From Gp7-AA6 sp036001245 (GTDB taxonomy: Bacteria; Acidobacteriota; Thermoanaerobaculia; UBA5066; Gp7-AA6), in NCBI GenBank assembly GCA_036001245.1, contig DASYUL010000049.1, positions 62,001-126,000 on the forward strand: 64,000 nt of DNA, read 5' to 3'. The position numbers and the translations under genes were made by a program. Under the pieces are notes generated by a model. That model saw only the letters and a program-made list of their open reading frames with translations. It did not search any database and was not told where the DNA came from. Every line of letters starts with the position of its first letter. Positions within the stretch are counted from its first letter, which is position 1. Of this stretch, positions 42,617 through 51,515 are shown piece by piece.

Positions 42617-43656
42617 CCCGCGCGCTCGATCACGACACGCCGACTCCCCGTGCGCACGTTCCCGATCGCGTACCATCGCTGACCGACGTTCGTCCACGCG
42701 CGCGAGATCCGCGGGATCGTCTCCGGCGCGGCGAAGACGACCATCCCGATTCCCATGTTGAAGACGCGGTGCATCTCTTCGAACGAGACCTCGCCGGCGC
42801 GAGCGATCACGTCGAAGATCGCCGGCACGGGCCACGCGCCCGATTTGACGACGACCTCGAGGTCGTTCGGGACCACGCGCGGGATGTTCTCGGAGAAGCC
42901 CCCCCCCGTGATGTGCGCCATGGCGTGGACGAGGTCCTGCTCGAGGAGAGGAGCAATCGGCTTCCAGTACGAAAGGTGGGGCGCGAGCAGGACGTCGGCG
43001 ATCGTCTCACCCGGAAGCTCCGGCAGCCGGTCCTGCGGGCGCTTCTTCAGCCGGACGAACAGGACTTCGCGCGCGAGCGAATAACCGTTGGTGTGGAGTC
43101 CCGCCGAAGGCAGACCCAGTACGACGTCGCCCGCGCGCACGCGCGATCCGTCGAGAATCTTCTCCCGGTCGACGACTCCGACGATCGTGCCCGCGACGTC
43201 GTACTCTCCCGGCGCGTAGAAGCCCGGCATCTCCGCCGTCTCCCCGCCGATCAACGCGACCCCGTTTTCCCGGCAACCGCGCGCAATCCCCTCGATCACT
43301 TTCTGGAGCACTCCCGGGTCGAGCGTCCCCGTCGCGACGTAGTCGAGAAAGAAGAGGGGCTTCGCTCCCTGGACCAGGATGTCGTTGACGCAGTGGCTGA
43401 CGAGGTCCGCGCCGCAGGAGTCGTGGCGCCCCGTCTCGAACGCGACCTTCAGCTTCGTGCCGACTCCGTCGGTCGAAGCGACGAGCACGGGTTCCCTGTA
43501 GCCGGAGAGGTCCGGCCGGAACAATCCGCCGAAGCCGCCCACGTCTCCGATGACCCCCGGGGTGAAAGTCGAGCGGATGGCCTCCTTCGCGCGCGAGAGC
43601 GCCGCCGCCTTGGCGTCGATATCCACGCCAGCGGCCGCGTAGCGGGAGTCGTTCAC
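42613..43656 (-). CDS. purM: Phosphoribosylformylglycinamidine cyclo-ligase (AIR synthetase)
   Basis: 347 residues, the usual length. Closes the imidazole ring: FGAM plus ATP to AIR. Motifs: YAAAGVDIDAKAAAL, STDGVGTKLKVAFE, HCVNDILVQGAKPLFFLDY, ALIGGETAEMPGFY, HTNGYSLAR and AHITGGGFSENIPRV, all conserved in PurM. The start is GTG 43656. It lies upstream of purN, coupled by TTGA, so two purine steps are joined. Confidence 0.96.
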   Translation of the reverse strand: MNDSRYAAAGVDIDAKAAALSRAKEAIRSTFTPGVIGDVGGFGGLFRPDLSGYREPVLVASTDGVGTKLKVAFETGRHDSCGADLVSHCVNDILVQGAKPLFFLDYVATGTLDPGVLQKVIEGIARGCRENGVALIGGETAEMPGFYAPGEYDVAGTIVGVVDREKILDGSRVRAGDVVLGLPSAGLHTNGYSLAREVLFVRLKKRPQDRLPELPGETIADVLLAPHLSYWKPIAPLLEQDLVHAMAHITGGGFSENIPRVVPNDLEVVVKSGAWPVPAIFDVIARAGEVSFEEMHRVFNMGIGMVVFAAPETIPRISRAWTNVGQRWYAIGNVRTGSRRVVIERAG

Positions 43657-43693
43657 GACGATACGGGTATCGAGATCCCCATCCGACCCGACT

Positions 43694-45676
43694 CTAACGC
43701 GCTCCGGCGACCGTCAGCGGCCCGGAGCGACCCGGGACGCCGGAGCGGCCGGAGAAGATGAGCCACGGGTACACCTCGGCGTAGACCCCGGCGAGCCGGC
43801 GATATCTGGCCGCCGTCTCCGGTTCCTCGCTCAACCGGTTTTGTTCCGCGTCGGGGTCGATCGCAGGGTCGACGAGGACTTCTTCCGACAAACGGATCGG
43901 TTCATCCGAGGAGGGCTCGATCTGGAGCGACGCCTGGTACAGGCGCGAGGCGTCGACGAGGGTGACCAGGCTTCCGGAAGCGCTCCACATGAGGACCGGC
44001 CGGCGGGGGTCGTAATGCTCGACGTCGAGAAGGTCTCGCCCGACTCCGGAGCGCGGCAGGTCGATTCCGGCGAGGCCCAGAAGGGTTTCGGCCACGTCGA
44101 CGTGAGACGCCGGACCCGGGACCCTCCCGGGAGCAAGAAGCGGCGAATACAGGATCAGGGGAACGCGATGGCGGAGCTCGGTCAACCCGGTCAAGGTATG
44201 GATCTGCCGCCGGAAGGGAACGATCGAAAGCCCATGGTCCCCCGTGACGACGAACACCGTTCTCGAAAACCAGGGCCGGGAGGATGCGAGGCGGAAAAAG
44301 TCGCCGACCGCCTCGTCGGTGTAGTGGATCGTCTGCAGCATCGGCGCCGTCTGCAAGCCCATCGGGTTATCGAGTCCCAGGAACGAAAGGAACCCGCGCG
44401 TCGGGCCGGGAAAGAGCGGAAATCTCGACTGCGCGTCGCTCGGCACCTGGAACGGGTGATGGTTGGTGACCGTGAGAACCTGCGCGGCAAACGGTTCGGG
44501 TACCCGATCGAGAGCCTTGATTGCCCGTCGCGCGAGTGTTCGGTCGGAGTAGCCCCAACCGGTGCGGGGATCGTCGCGGGGAAAGTCGCGACCGTCGATC
44601 ATCTGAAACCCCCGCGGGCCGTAGAAGCGGTCGCGATGGTAGAAGGTCTGATCTCCGTTGTGGATCCACAGCAAGGACCGCCACCCGGAAGCCCGCAGGA
44701 GCTCGGGAAGCCCGGTCAATCGCGTCTGGGGATATTCCGCCACGATCGATCCGTAGGGGTTGGGATAGATGCCATACCACAGCGCGGATCCGGCGTTCGG
44801 CGTGTGAAGACCGGCGCTGTACGCCCGCTCCACGAGAATGCCCTCGCGAGCCAGGCGGTCGAGATTGGGCGTCACTCCCGGTGGGTCCGAGCCGTATGCC
44901 CCGACCTCCTCGGCGCGCACGCTCTCGAGCACCAAGAAGACAAAGTTCGGCCGAAGGCCAGCCGGCAGCCTCGGGGCGGACGAGCCGCGGACGGGTGGGC
45001 GGTGCGCGAGCGGGAAATCCGGCCGCAGATATTCCCTCGGCAAGACGTTGGGCGCGAGGTCCCGGATCGCAATCGGATCGACTCGGGGCGACGGAACGGA
45101 AGGGAGGCCCGCGGCACCGGCCCTGCGATGACTCCAGATTTCTACCTGAGCGACGATGGGATCCTGAGCGGTTTCCCGCCGGTGAATCGATATCGGGAGA
45201 AGTATGGCGGCCGCGCCCGCTACGGACGAGACGAGCGCCAGACGAGGCAAGCTGCTCCAGGCACGGCGGGCATTCCGAGCCCGGCGCGCGAGAAGATAGA
45301 GAAGCACCGAGAAGAGAAGAGGGAACAGCGCCATGCGCGCCATCGTGAAGCCGGGCGCGGAACCGCGTGCGAACGTGAGATTCATGCCGGCCAGGATCTG
45401 ATCCCGGGAGGGCGGTTGACCGAAGAAGATCAGAACCTCCGACCAGACCAGCTCGGCGCTCAGAAGCAGCAGCGCGAACGCTCCGAAGAGAACCCGCGTC
45501 CAACGTTCGGCGAACGCGAGACAGAGCGCCGCCGCCAGGCCCGTGATCGCGACCTCTTCCAGGAGACCGGCGCCGAGCCACAGAACGGGCTGCTCGGAAG
45601 GAAGAGGAGACCGCGCGTGAAGGTGCAGGCGCACCGCGAGCACCGCCAGAAGAAGGAGAACGAGAGCGCCATCCAC
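43694..45676 (-). CDS. LtaS-like membrane sulfatase/phosphoglycerol transferase
   Basis: 660 residues. Five or so N-terminal hydrophobic helices (about 1-155) precede a large periplasmic sulfatase-fold domain. FVFLVLESVRAEEVGAYG supplies metal ligands and VERAYSAGLHTPNAGSALW the Thr at the catalytic position of phosphoglycerol transferases. Metal-binding TGDHGLS follows in VFVVTGDHGLSIVPF. This architecture is that of lipoteichoic-acid-synthase/OpgB-like enzymes, but Gram-negative relatives also decorate surface glycans; the substrate here is not known. The ATG at 45676 gives the start; upstream 267 bases are gene-free. Confidence 0.82.
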   Translation of the reverse strand: MDGALVLLLLAVLAVRLHLHARSPLPSEQPVLWLGAGLLEEVAITGLAAALCLAFAERWTRVLFGAFALLLLSAELVWSEVLIFFGQPPSRDQILAGMNLTFARGSAPGFTMARMALFPLLFSVLLYLLARRARNARRAWSSLPRLALVSSVAGAAAILLPISIHRRETAQDPIVAQVEIWSHRRAGAAGLPSVPSPRVDPIAIRDLAPNVLPREYLRPDFPLAHRPPVRGSSAPRLPAGLRPNFVFLVLESVRAEEVGAYGSDPPGVTPNLDRLAREGILVERAYSAGLHTPNAGSALWYGIYPNPYGSIVAEYPQTRLTGLPELLRASGWRSLLWIHNGDQTFYHRDRFYGPRGFQMIDGRDFPRDDPRTGWGYSDRTLARRAIKALDRVPEPFAAQVLTVTNHHPFQVPSDAQSRFPLFPGPTRGFLSFLGLDNPMGLQTAPMLQTIHYTDEAVGDFFRLASSRPWFSRTVFVVTGDHGLSIVPFRRQIHTLTGLTELRHRVPLILYSPLLAPGRVPGPASHVDVAETLLGLAGIDLPRSGVGRDLLDVEHYDPRRPVLMWSASGSLVTLVDASRLYQASLQIEPSSDEPIRLSEEVLVDPAIDPDAEQNRLSEEPETAARYRRLAGVYAEVYPWLIFSGRSGVPGRSGPLTVAGAR

Positions 45677-45943
45677 GAAGGCGCGAATCGAAGTGGAAGG
45701 TCGCGTCGGATCGAGGTCGGGTGACGAGCTGCGAGTGACGACAGACGAGGATAGCAGTTTCTCGGCCGGATTTCGATTCGCCCGAGGAAGAACGAGATCC
45801 GACGATGGTCGCCGAGACCATGGTCGGCTGTGAGAGATCGAGGGCCAGCGCTACACGAACGCTGATGTGGCCTCGTCGGGTCCGAATCACGGGCGGACGG
45901 GCTCGTCGGCGCCTATCCCGACGCCGATTTCAAGCCATGAAAT
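45677..45943. other. Gene-free spacer between the LtaS-like gene and a GT2 gene
   Basis: About 267 bases with no clear gene. The palindrome GACCATGGTC occurs at 45816-45825 without a T-run. Presumably it holds the LtaS-like gene promoter, which was not identified. Confidence 0.35.
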
Positions 45944-46747
45944 TCAGAGTTGCGCCGCCGCGCGGTCGGAGTCGCTCTCGGAGGAGACGTGCGTCGCGGC
46001 AGCCGAGTCCGTGCTCCGACGCCGGTAGTCTCCCCGGGAGAGCCACTTCTCCAACAGGCAATAGAGAACGATGAACAGATAGCGAGATCCCATCTCCTGA
46101 ATCCGAAGCTTCGAAACGCCCGTCTTTCGATTGATCCACTGGTTCGGAACGACGGCATACGAGTAGCCGCGTACGATGGCCTTGAGCGGCAGCTCGACGG
46201 TCAGATTGAAGTGGTAACTCAGGAACGGCTTGACCCCGTCGATGACGCGCCGGCGGTAGAGCTTGAAGGCGTTTGTGGCGTCGTTGTACCGGAGTCCAAA
46301 CAGCAGCCGGATGAATCCGTTGGCCAGGCGATTCAAGAGCAGCTTGTGGAGAGGGTAATCGATCACGCGCGACCCCCGCATGAACCTCGAGCCGAAGACG
46401 CAGTCGACGGAGCGGGCCTGCAGAACGTCGAAGAATCGCAGCAAATCGTCCGGGGAGTCCGAGCCATCGGCCATATACACGGCAACGGCGTCACCGTCGT
46501 AGCTCTCCAGGCCCCTTCGAACTGCGAGACCGAATCCGTGCGGAGCCGGGCTGTCGAGTCGCCGCAGACAGGCAATCTCCTGCGCCAGAGCAGCGAGGAC
46601 TTCGGCAGACCGGTCCGATGAGTTGTCGTCGATGATGAGAATTTCGTGGTCGATACGCGCAGCGCTCAGGCGGCTCTCGAGACTCCGCACGGTGTCGGCG
46701 ATACAACCTTCCTCGTTGTGAACGGGAATGACGACGGAAAGCTTCAT
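45944..46747 (-). CDS. GT2 glycosyltransferase, dolichol-phosphate-mannose-synthase-like
   Basis: 267 residues. GT-A fold with SVVIPVHNEEGCIADTVRSLE, ILIIDDNSSDRS, the DxSD-like VYMADGSDSPDDLL metal site and FGSRFMRGSR, the pattern of polyprenyl-phosphate sugar synthases. One or two short C-terminal hydrophobic stretches are seen (SRYLFIVLYCLLEKWL). Likely makes a lipid-phosphate sugar donor for the GT-C enzymes in this region. The ATG overlaps the epimerase stop as ATGA. Confidence 0.88.
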   Translation of the reverse strand: MKLSVVIPVHNEEGCIADTVRSLESRLSAARIDHEILIIDDNSSDRSAEVLAALAQEIACLRRLDSPAPHGFGLAVRRGLESYDGDAVAVYMADGSDSPDDLLRFFDVLQARSVDCVFGSRFMRGSRVIDYPLHKLLLNRLANGFIRLLFGLRYNDATNAFKLYRRRVIDGVKPFLSYHFNLTVELPLKAIVRGYSYAVVPNQWINRKTGVSKLRIQEMGSRYLFIVLYCLLEKWLSRGDYRRRSTDSAAATHVSSESDSDRAAAQL

Positions 46748-47820
46748 ACCGCTTTCGAGGCGGCCCGTTCCCCGATCCCGTCCCGGATCTCGGTCAGAAT
46801 GGCGGGAAGGTCGTACTGATACTCCCAATTCGGGTAATGCGACCGAAACTTCCGGACGTCGCTGATCCACCAGATGTGGTCGCCGGATCGAGCTTCTTCC
46901 GAGATCGAGTAATCGAGTTCTCGTCCGCAGAGGGCAGAAGACTGCCCGATCGCCTCGAGGATGGAACAGTTACTGTGACGTGACCCGCCGATGTTATAGA
47001 CCTCACCCGGGCGGGGATCCCGGAAGAACTCCCAGAACGCCGTCACGAGGTCACGCGAGTGAATGTTGTCGCGAACCTGTTTTCCCCTGTACCCGTAAAC
47101 CTTGTAGGGGTATCCGAGAAGGAGACACTTCACCAGATAAGCCAGAAACCCGTGGAGCTCCGCGCCGGAATGCGCCGGACCCGTCAGGCATCCTCCGCGG
47201 AAGGTTCCCGTCTTCAGGCCAAAGTAGCGTCCATATTCCTGTGTGAGGACGTCCGCGGCCAATTTGCTCGCACCGAAGAGGCTGTGCTTGGAGCCGTCGA
47301 TCGACATGGTCTCGTCGATGCCATGTTCGGCGAAGGGATGGGCGGGTTCCAGCTCCCAACGAAGCTCGCGCTCCACGAGAGGGAGGAAGTTGGGGGTGTC
47401 GCCGTAGACCTTGTTGGTGGACGTGAAGATGAATACGGCTTCCGGACAGTGCTGCCTTAACGCCTCGAGAATGACCAGAGTGCCATTGGCGTTGACGGTG
47501 AAGTCGGTCAAGGGCTCCCTGGCCGCCCAGTCGTGGCTCGGTTGAGCGGCCGTGTGAACGACGACCGCGGTCGCGGAGCCGTAGGCGCGAAAGAGGCGGT
47601 TGACGGCGTCTCCATCACGCACGTCGACCGACCGGTGAGAATAGCGCGGAAGCTGGGAGCGAAGAAGGTCGACATTCCAGTCAGTGGACGCTTCCCGGCC
47701 GAAAAAGTAGCTCCGCATGTCGTTGTCGATGCCGACGACGTCCATCCCCTGCTCGTGAAGAAACCGAACAGTCTCGCTGCCGATCAGCCCGCCCGAACCG
47801 GTTACGATCGCAACCGACAT
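46744..47820 (-). CDS. CDP-paratose 2-epimerase-like NAD-dependent enzyme
   Basis: 358 residues, short-chain dehydrogenase fold. NAD site TGSGGLIGS (about 7-15). HTAAQPSHDWAAREPLTDFT, FTSTNKVYGDTPN and FRGGCLTGPAHSG match the TyvE/CDP-paratose 2-epimerase subgroup closely. The YxxxK motif position reads LFGASK, so Phe (about 182) stands where the catalytic Tyr is usual, with Lys (about 186) retained. Start ATG 47820 with GAGGA upstream; GTG 47838 is possible. Its partner epimerase lies immediately upstream and the GT2 gene downstream. Confidence 0.85.
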   Translation of the reverse strand: MSVAIVTGSGGLIGSETVRFLHEQGMDVVGIDNDMRSYFFGREASTDWNVDLLRSQLPRYSHRSVDVRDGDAVNRLFRAYGSATAVVVHTAAQPSHDWAAREPLTDFTVNANGTLVILEALRQHCPEAVFIFTSTNKVYGDTPNFLPLVERELRWELEPAHPFAEHGIDETMSIDGSKHSLFGASKLAADVLTQEYGRYFGLKTGTFRGGCLTGPAHSGAELHGFLAYLVKCLLLGYPYKVYGYRGKQVRDNIHSRDLVTAFWEFFRDPRPGEVYNIGGSRHSNCSILEAIGQSSALCGRELDYSISEEARSGDHIWWISDVRKFRSHYPNWEYQYDLPAILTEIRDGIGERAASKAV

Positions 47821-47830
47821 CCACCGATCC

Positions 47831-48907
47831 TCATTCACCTGCCGGTTCAGAAAGGAGGAGTCCTCTGAGCGCTGTCTCGTTGTGCCGGATCCAAACGATT
47901 ATATCCGCAACGATTTCCGACAGCGACCGCGTGGGCTCCCAACCGAACACGCTGTGAGCCTTTGCGCAGTCGGAAATGTAGAGCGGAACGTCGACCCACG
48001 ACGTGTCGGGATCGCTGGAGATCGGGACCTCGCCGAGCCGCTCCCGGCAAAGCTCCGTCAACTCGCGAAGAGAAGTCGAGATTGTTGGTCCCCCCCCCAC
48101 GTTGAAAACCTGTCCCGAGTGGTCGGCCGCCGCCGCGAGCTGCTTCTGGATCAGCGCAAAGAGATCGGCCGGATGAAGAAGGTCGCGAACCTGCTTTCCC
48201 TGCCCTCCGAAGCCGGTGTATCGAAGCGGCCGCCGAAAGAAGTGGTGCAGGACCCACATCGTGAAGACGCCCTGATCGGACTTTCCGAACTGTCCCGGTC
48301 CGGCGATGACACCGCACCGGTTGATGATCGCCTTCAAACCGTAGGCGGCGACGTACTCCTGCGTGACCATCTCGGAGGAGAGCTTGCCCGCACCGTAGAA
48401 CGACCGGGGCTCGTCGACGGGAAAGCACTCTGCGATGCCCGACTCGCTGACACCGGCAACGTCTTGTTCGGCGGCGAGAGCGAACCTTCCGTCCCTCTCG
48501 GTCAGGCGGATTCGCTTCAGCGCCGGGATCGAGTAGACCCGCGAGGTCGACAGGAGAAGGAATGAGGACCCTCTCTTGCGGGCGAGCTCGAGAGAATTGA
48601 GCGTCCCGCCGAGATTGGTCTCGAGGAGATATTGCGGGGACCCGGAGAGTCCCGCCGACACGCTCGGCTCCGCCGCCGCATCGACCAGGAGATCGAAGTC
48701 CCCGGACAGATCTTCCAGGTCGGACGCAACTCGCACGTCGCCATGGACGAACTCGATACCCAACCTGCGAAACGCGGGCAGGTTCAGCTCACTCCCGCGA
48801 CGGCGGAGGTTGTCGAAAGCAACGACCTCTGCGGAGACCTGTTCTCGAAACGCGCGAGCGAGATACGCTCCGACGAACCCCGCGCCGCCGGTGATGAGAA
48901 CCCTCAT
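47831..48907 (-). CDS. NAD-dependent nucleotide-sugar epimerase
   Basis: 358 residues. TGGAGFVGAYLAR binds NAD (about 6-18). AFDNLRRRGSEL and DAAAEPSV form the family core, STSRVYS the catalytic Ser region, and FYGAGKL the YxxxK pair, here complete. RCGVIAGPGQFGKSDQG and FGGQGKQVRDLLHPADL are again like the CDP-tyvelose/paratose group. With the next epimerase (whose Tyr is replaced) it forms a pair of related enzymes, suggesting a dideoxy- or unusual-hexose pathway. ATG overlaps the upstream methyltransferase stop (ATGA). Confidence 0.85.
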   Translation of the reverse strand: MRVLITGGAGFVGAYLARAFREQVSAEVVAFDNLRRRGSELNLPAFRRLGIEFVHGDVRVASDLEDLSGDFDLLVDAAAEPSVSAGLSGSPQYLLETNLGGTLNSLELARKRGSSFLLLSTSRVYSIPALKRIRLTERDGRFALAAEQDVAGVSESGIAECFPVDEPRSFYGAGKLSSEMVTQEYVAAYGLKAIINRCGVIAGPGQFGKSDQGVFTMWVLHHFFRRPLRYTGFGGQGKQVRDLLHPADLFALIQKQLAAAADHSGQVFNVGGGPTISTSLRELTELCRERLGEVPISSDPDTSWVDVPLYISDCAKAHSVFGWEPTRSLSEIVADIIVWIRHNETALRGLLLSEPAGE

Positions 48908-49611
48908 CGGGCGGCCGAGACCCTGGCAGCCGCCACGAACGTTTGCTTGCCGAGCAACCACTGCGCCGGTGGAAAACGAAGGTAGGTCGCTACCAACCAG
49001 GGCCATTGCGGCATCCTTGACTTACTCGTGAAAGGAAGAAACCGAAGCTTCAACTCGCGGATTTCGAATCCCGCCGCTTCGAGCGCTTCTCGGAGACTCG
49101 TTTCGGTCAGAATCATCGAATGATCGACAAAGTCGAAGTAGCGCCTTGGCGTTAGACGATAATTTGGCTGGAGGATCAGGAGAATGCCTCCGGACGTGAG
49201 CTTTCGGTGGATCCGGGCGAGAAGGTCCAGAACGGACAAGTAGTCGGGTAAATGCTCGAGGAAATTACTGAGAAAGACGTAGTCGACGCTTCCATCGGCG
49301 ATTTCGTCGAGCGATAGGTCGTTCGTCACGAGAGATTCGACGCCCTCGCCGGCATATTCGCGTACGTCCGGGTTGGCGTCGAGCGCGATCCGCCGCCGCG
49401 CCTGAATTTCGTTGATGAACAAGCAGGGGCCTGCGCCGATGTCCAGCACGGTGGAATCTCTTCGGATTCGACTCTGAAAAAAGTCTCGGACCAGGACGCC
49501 CCAGACTTTGCGCATCGTCGCGAGCTCAGCGTTGGAGAATCGGTTTCGATAGAGGCGTTGAAGGACCGCTGCGAGGCCCTCCGTCGCGCCTGTCGAAACT
49601 TCGAACGGCAT
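48904..49611 (-). CDS. SAM-dependent methyltransferase of the glycan cluster
   Basis: 235 residues. SAM site TVLDIGAGPCLFINEI, acidic RRIALDANPDV, then VDYVFLSNFLEHLPDYLSVLDLL and KLTSGGILLILQPNYR. The C-terminal half carries YFDFVDHSMILTETSLREALEAAGF and a Trp/Pro-rich tail. Start ATG 49611 is chosen at MPFEVSTGATEGL; a GTG-like extension to 49698 is open. It could methylate a sugar. The codon usage looks less GC-rich than flanking operons (impression by eye). Confidence 0.8.
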   Translation of the reverse strand: MPFEVSTGATEGLAAVLQRLYRNRFSNAELATMRKVWGVLVRDFFQSRIRRDSTVLDIGAGPCLFINEIQARRRIALDANPDVREYAGEGVESLVTNDLSLDEIADGSVDYVFLSNFLEHLPDYLSVLDLLARIHRKLTSGGILLILQPNYRLTPRRYFDFVDHSMILTETSLREALEAAGFEIRELKLRFLPFTSKSRMPQWPWLVATYLRFPPAQWLLGKQTFVAAARVSAAR

Positions 49612-49684
49612 CGTCAAGCAGACGCGATCGGACAGAGGGGCTCCGCGCGCGAATCGCGGAGATTGGAACGAGGCAGTAGGTCCT

Positions 49685-51466
49685 TCATCGAATCGCAAGT
49701 CCAGCGTCGATCGAACCGCGTCCGCCGCCTGGGATCGTCGTCGTGCATGGTCTCACCGTGAGACACCGACGGAGGATGGTACCGGACGGACCCGATTCGA
49801 CCGGCAAGTAGTTTCGATCGATCCATTTCGCGAGCAAACGGTCATAGCCCTCTCCGAACGGCTCCACGCCGTACTCCTTCGTCGGCCGCGCGAAGATGAC
49901 GACGATGTCCGGCGGGTCTCGCTCGATCCGCTTCAGGAGGTCCGCCTCGCCCCTTTCATCGAGCCACCCGGGACTCTGGCTGGGATAGGGAGACGAGTTT
50001 TTCGCCTCGAAGAGCGCGTCGACGCCGTTGATCTCGGGAAGAACCCAAACTGTCTTCCCCGGCGGCACCCGCCGGCCGATCGAGCGAAAGAAAGAAGCCA
50101 TCGCGGGCGAGACGAAGACCACCCCCTGGGGCGTTCGAACAGCCTCTTTCCCCGCCTCGGCCAGACTTCCGATCCCCTTCCACGTCGCCATCGCGCTCAC
50201 GATCAGAAGACCGGCTGTCGCGATTCTCTGTGACCAGAGCCTGGCGCGTTCGTTTCCGAGGAGCACCCCGGGGACGATGCGGCAGAGGAAGACGACCCAG
50301 GTCAGGCACGAGGCGAAGCGCGCGACCCCGACGTAGGGCCCCGAAAGGTCCGGCGAGAAAGCCGCGCGGGACGCGGTCAGCGCCGCGAAGAGACCAAAGG
50401 CGATCAGTGTCTCCCGGTGGGGAAGTCCCCGGACGGCCAGACGTGCAGCCGCAACCCCGAGGGCGACGACCATCGAAAGAGAAACCAGGCGGTATGGATC
50501 GGCGGGTGAAAACCCTTCGAAGACCCGCCAGACGAGCACGACGGCCAACAGGAAAGCCGTCGGCAACCAGACCGAGATCCTTCGCTCGCGAGAGAACGCG
50601 AGCCCGAAGAGCGCGAACAGGGCCACATACCAGGAAAGCTGCCAGACAGAAGCGCGAACGACGACGAAACCGTCCGGACTCGACAGCCCGGCGACGGACC
50701 GATAGAGAGTTTTCCACGCTTCGGGAGGGGTCAGCGCGAGCGGCCAGACCCGACTCTGTTCGCGAAGCGACTCGAGGGAAGCGCTGGAGAAAACGACGAC
50801 CGCGCCGACGAGACCCACGAGCGAAAAGCCGGAGAGACAGCGGACGACCCACTTGAGTCCCGGACCGGCGATACCCGCGACGACGAGAGATGCAATACAC
50901 GCGACGCCGATCTCCTGTTTGGCGAGCAGTGCGGCTCCCGCGAGAGTCCCGGCGGTCCACGCCCTGGTCGAAAACCTCAGTCTCTCCGATCCGAAGAGAC
51001 TGAGCGCAGCGACCGCAAAGGCGAGCGCATGAACTGCCCCGGGCGCGTAGGGGAAAACGAGCCGAGCCGAGCCGGGAGCGAAGGTCGAGACCGAGAGGAG
51101 AAGACCAACAAGCGCGATGCGCTCGACCGTATTCAGAACCCGTCTCGCGGCGTGGAGGAGAAGTAGCGACGCGGCGATTGCCGGCACCCATGTCGCAATC
51201 CTCATGAAGACGACCGACGCGCCCAGGAAGCGGGCGCCGAGGGCGAGCAGGTAGGGTGAAAACGGTCCGAACTGGATGAAGACGTCCCGATAGAGCATCT
51301 CGCCACGGGAAAGGCGATAGACGATCGACCACCAGGTGCCCGGGTCTCCGACGGGATCCACCCACCGCCCCGCGGCCACGAATCCCGCGGCCGTCGTTAT
51401 GGAGAGGAGGAGGATCTCCGGGATCCAGGGAACGAGGCGTTTCACGACGAGACCTTGCGTCTTCAT
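49685..51466 (-). CDS. Polytopic membrane protein, GT-C glycosyltransferase-like (paralogue 1)
   Basis: 593 residues, about ten membrane helices. After the first helix it has WWSIVYRLSRGEMLYRDVF, then IQFGPFSPYLLALGARFLG, a loop shared with the next gene. A periplasmic-like C-terminal domain (GKTVWVLPEINGVDALFE..PPDIVVIFARPTKEYG) follows. The loop with an acidic residue after helix 1 is the GT-C pattern; the family assignment is provisional. The start is ATG 51466. It follows its paralogue (51516-53324) by 49 bases, in the same direction. Confidence 0.65.
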   Translation of the reverse strand: MKTQGLVVKRLVPWIPEILLLSITTAAGFVAAGRWVDPVGDPGTWWSIVYRLSRGEMLYRDVFIQFGPFSPYLLALGARFLGASVVFMRIATWVPAIAASLLLLHAARRVLNTVERIALVGLLLSVSTFAPGSARLVFPYAPGAVHALAFAVAALSLFGSERLRFSTRAWTAGTLAGAALLAKQEIGVACIASLVVAGIAGPGLKWVVRCLSGFSLVGLVGAVVVFSSASLESLREQSRVWPLALTPPEAWKTLYRSVAGLSSPDGFVVVRASVWQLSWYVALFALFGLAFSRERRISVWLPTAFLLAVVLVWRVFEGFSPADPYRLVSLSMVVALGVAAARLAVRGLPHRETLIAFGLFAALTASRAAFSPDLSGPYVGVARFASCLTWVVFLCRIVPGVLLGNERARLWSQRIATAGLLIVSAMATWKGIGSLAEAGKEAVRTPQGVVFVSPAMASFFRSIGRRVPPGKTVWVLPEINGVDALFEAKNSSPYPSQSPGWLDERGEADLLKRIERDPPDIVVIFARPTKEYGVEPFGEGYDRLLAKWIDRNYLPVESGPSGTILRRCLTVRPCTTTIPGGGRGSIDAGLAIR

Positions 51467-51515
51467 TCCAGGGAGATTGAAGAAAGGCCCGACTCCCTTC
51501 TCCCGGCACCGGGCG

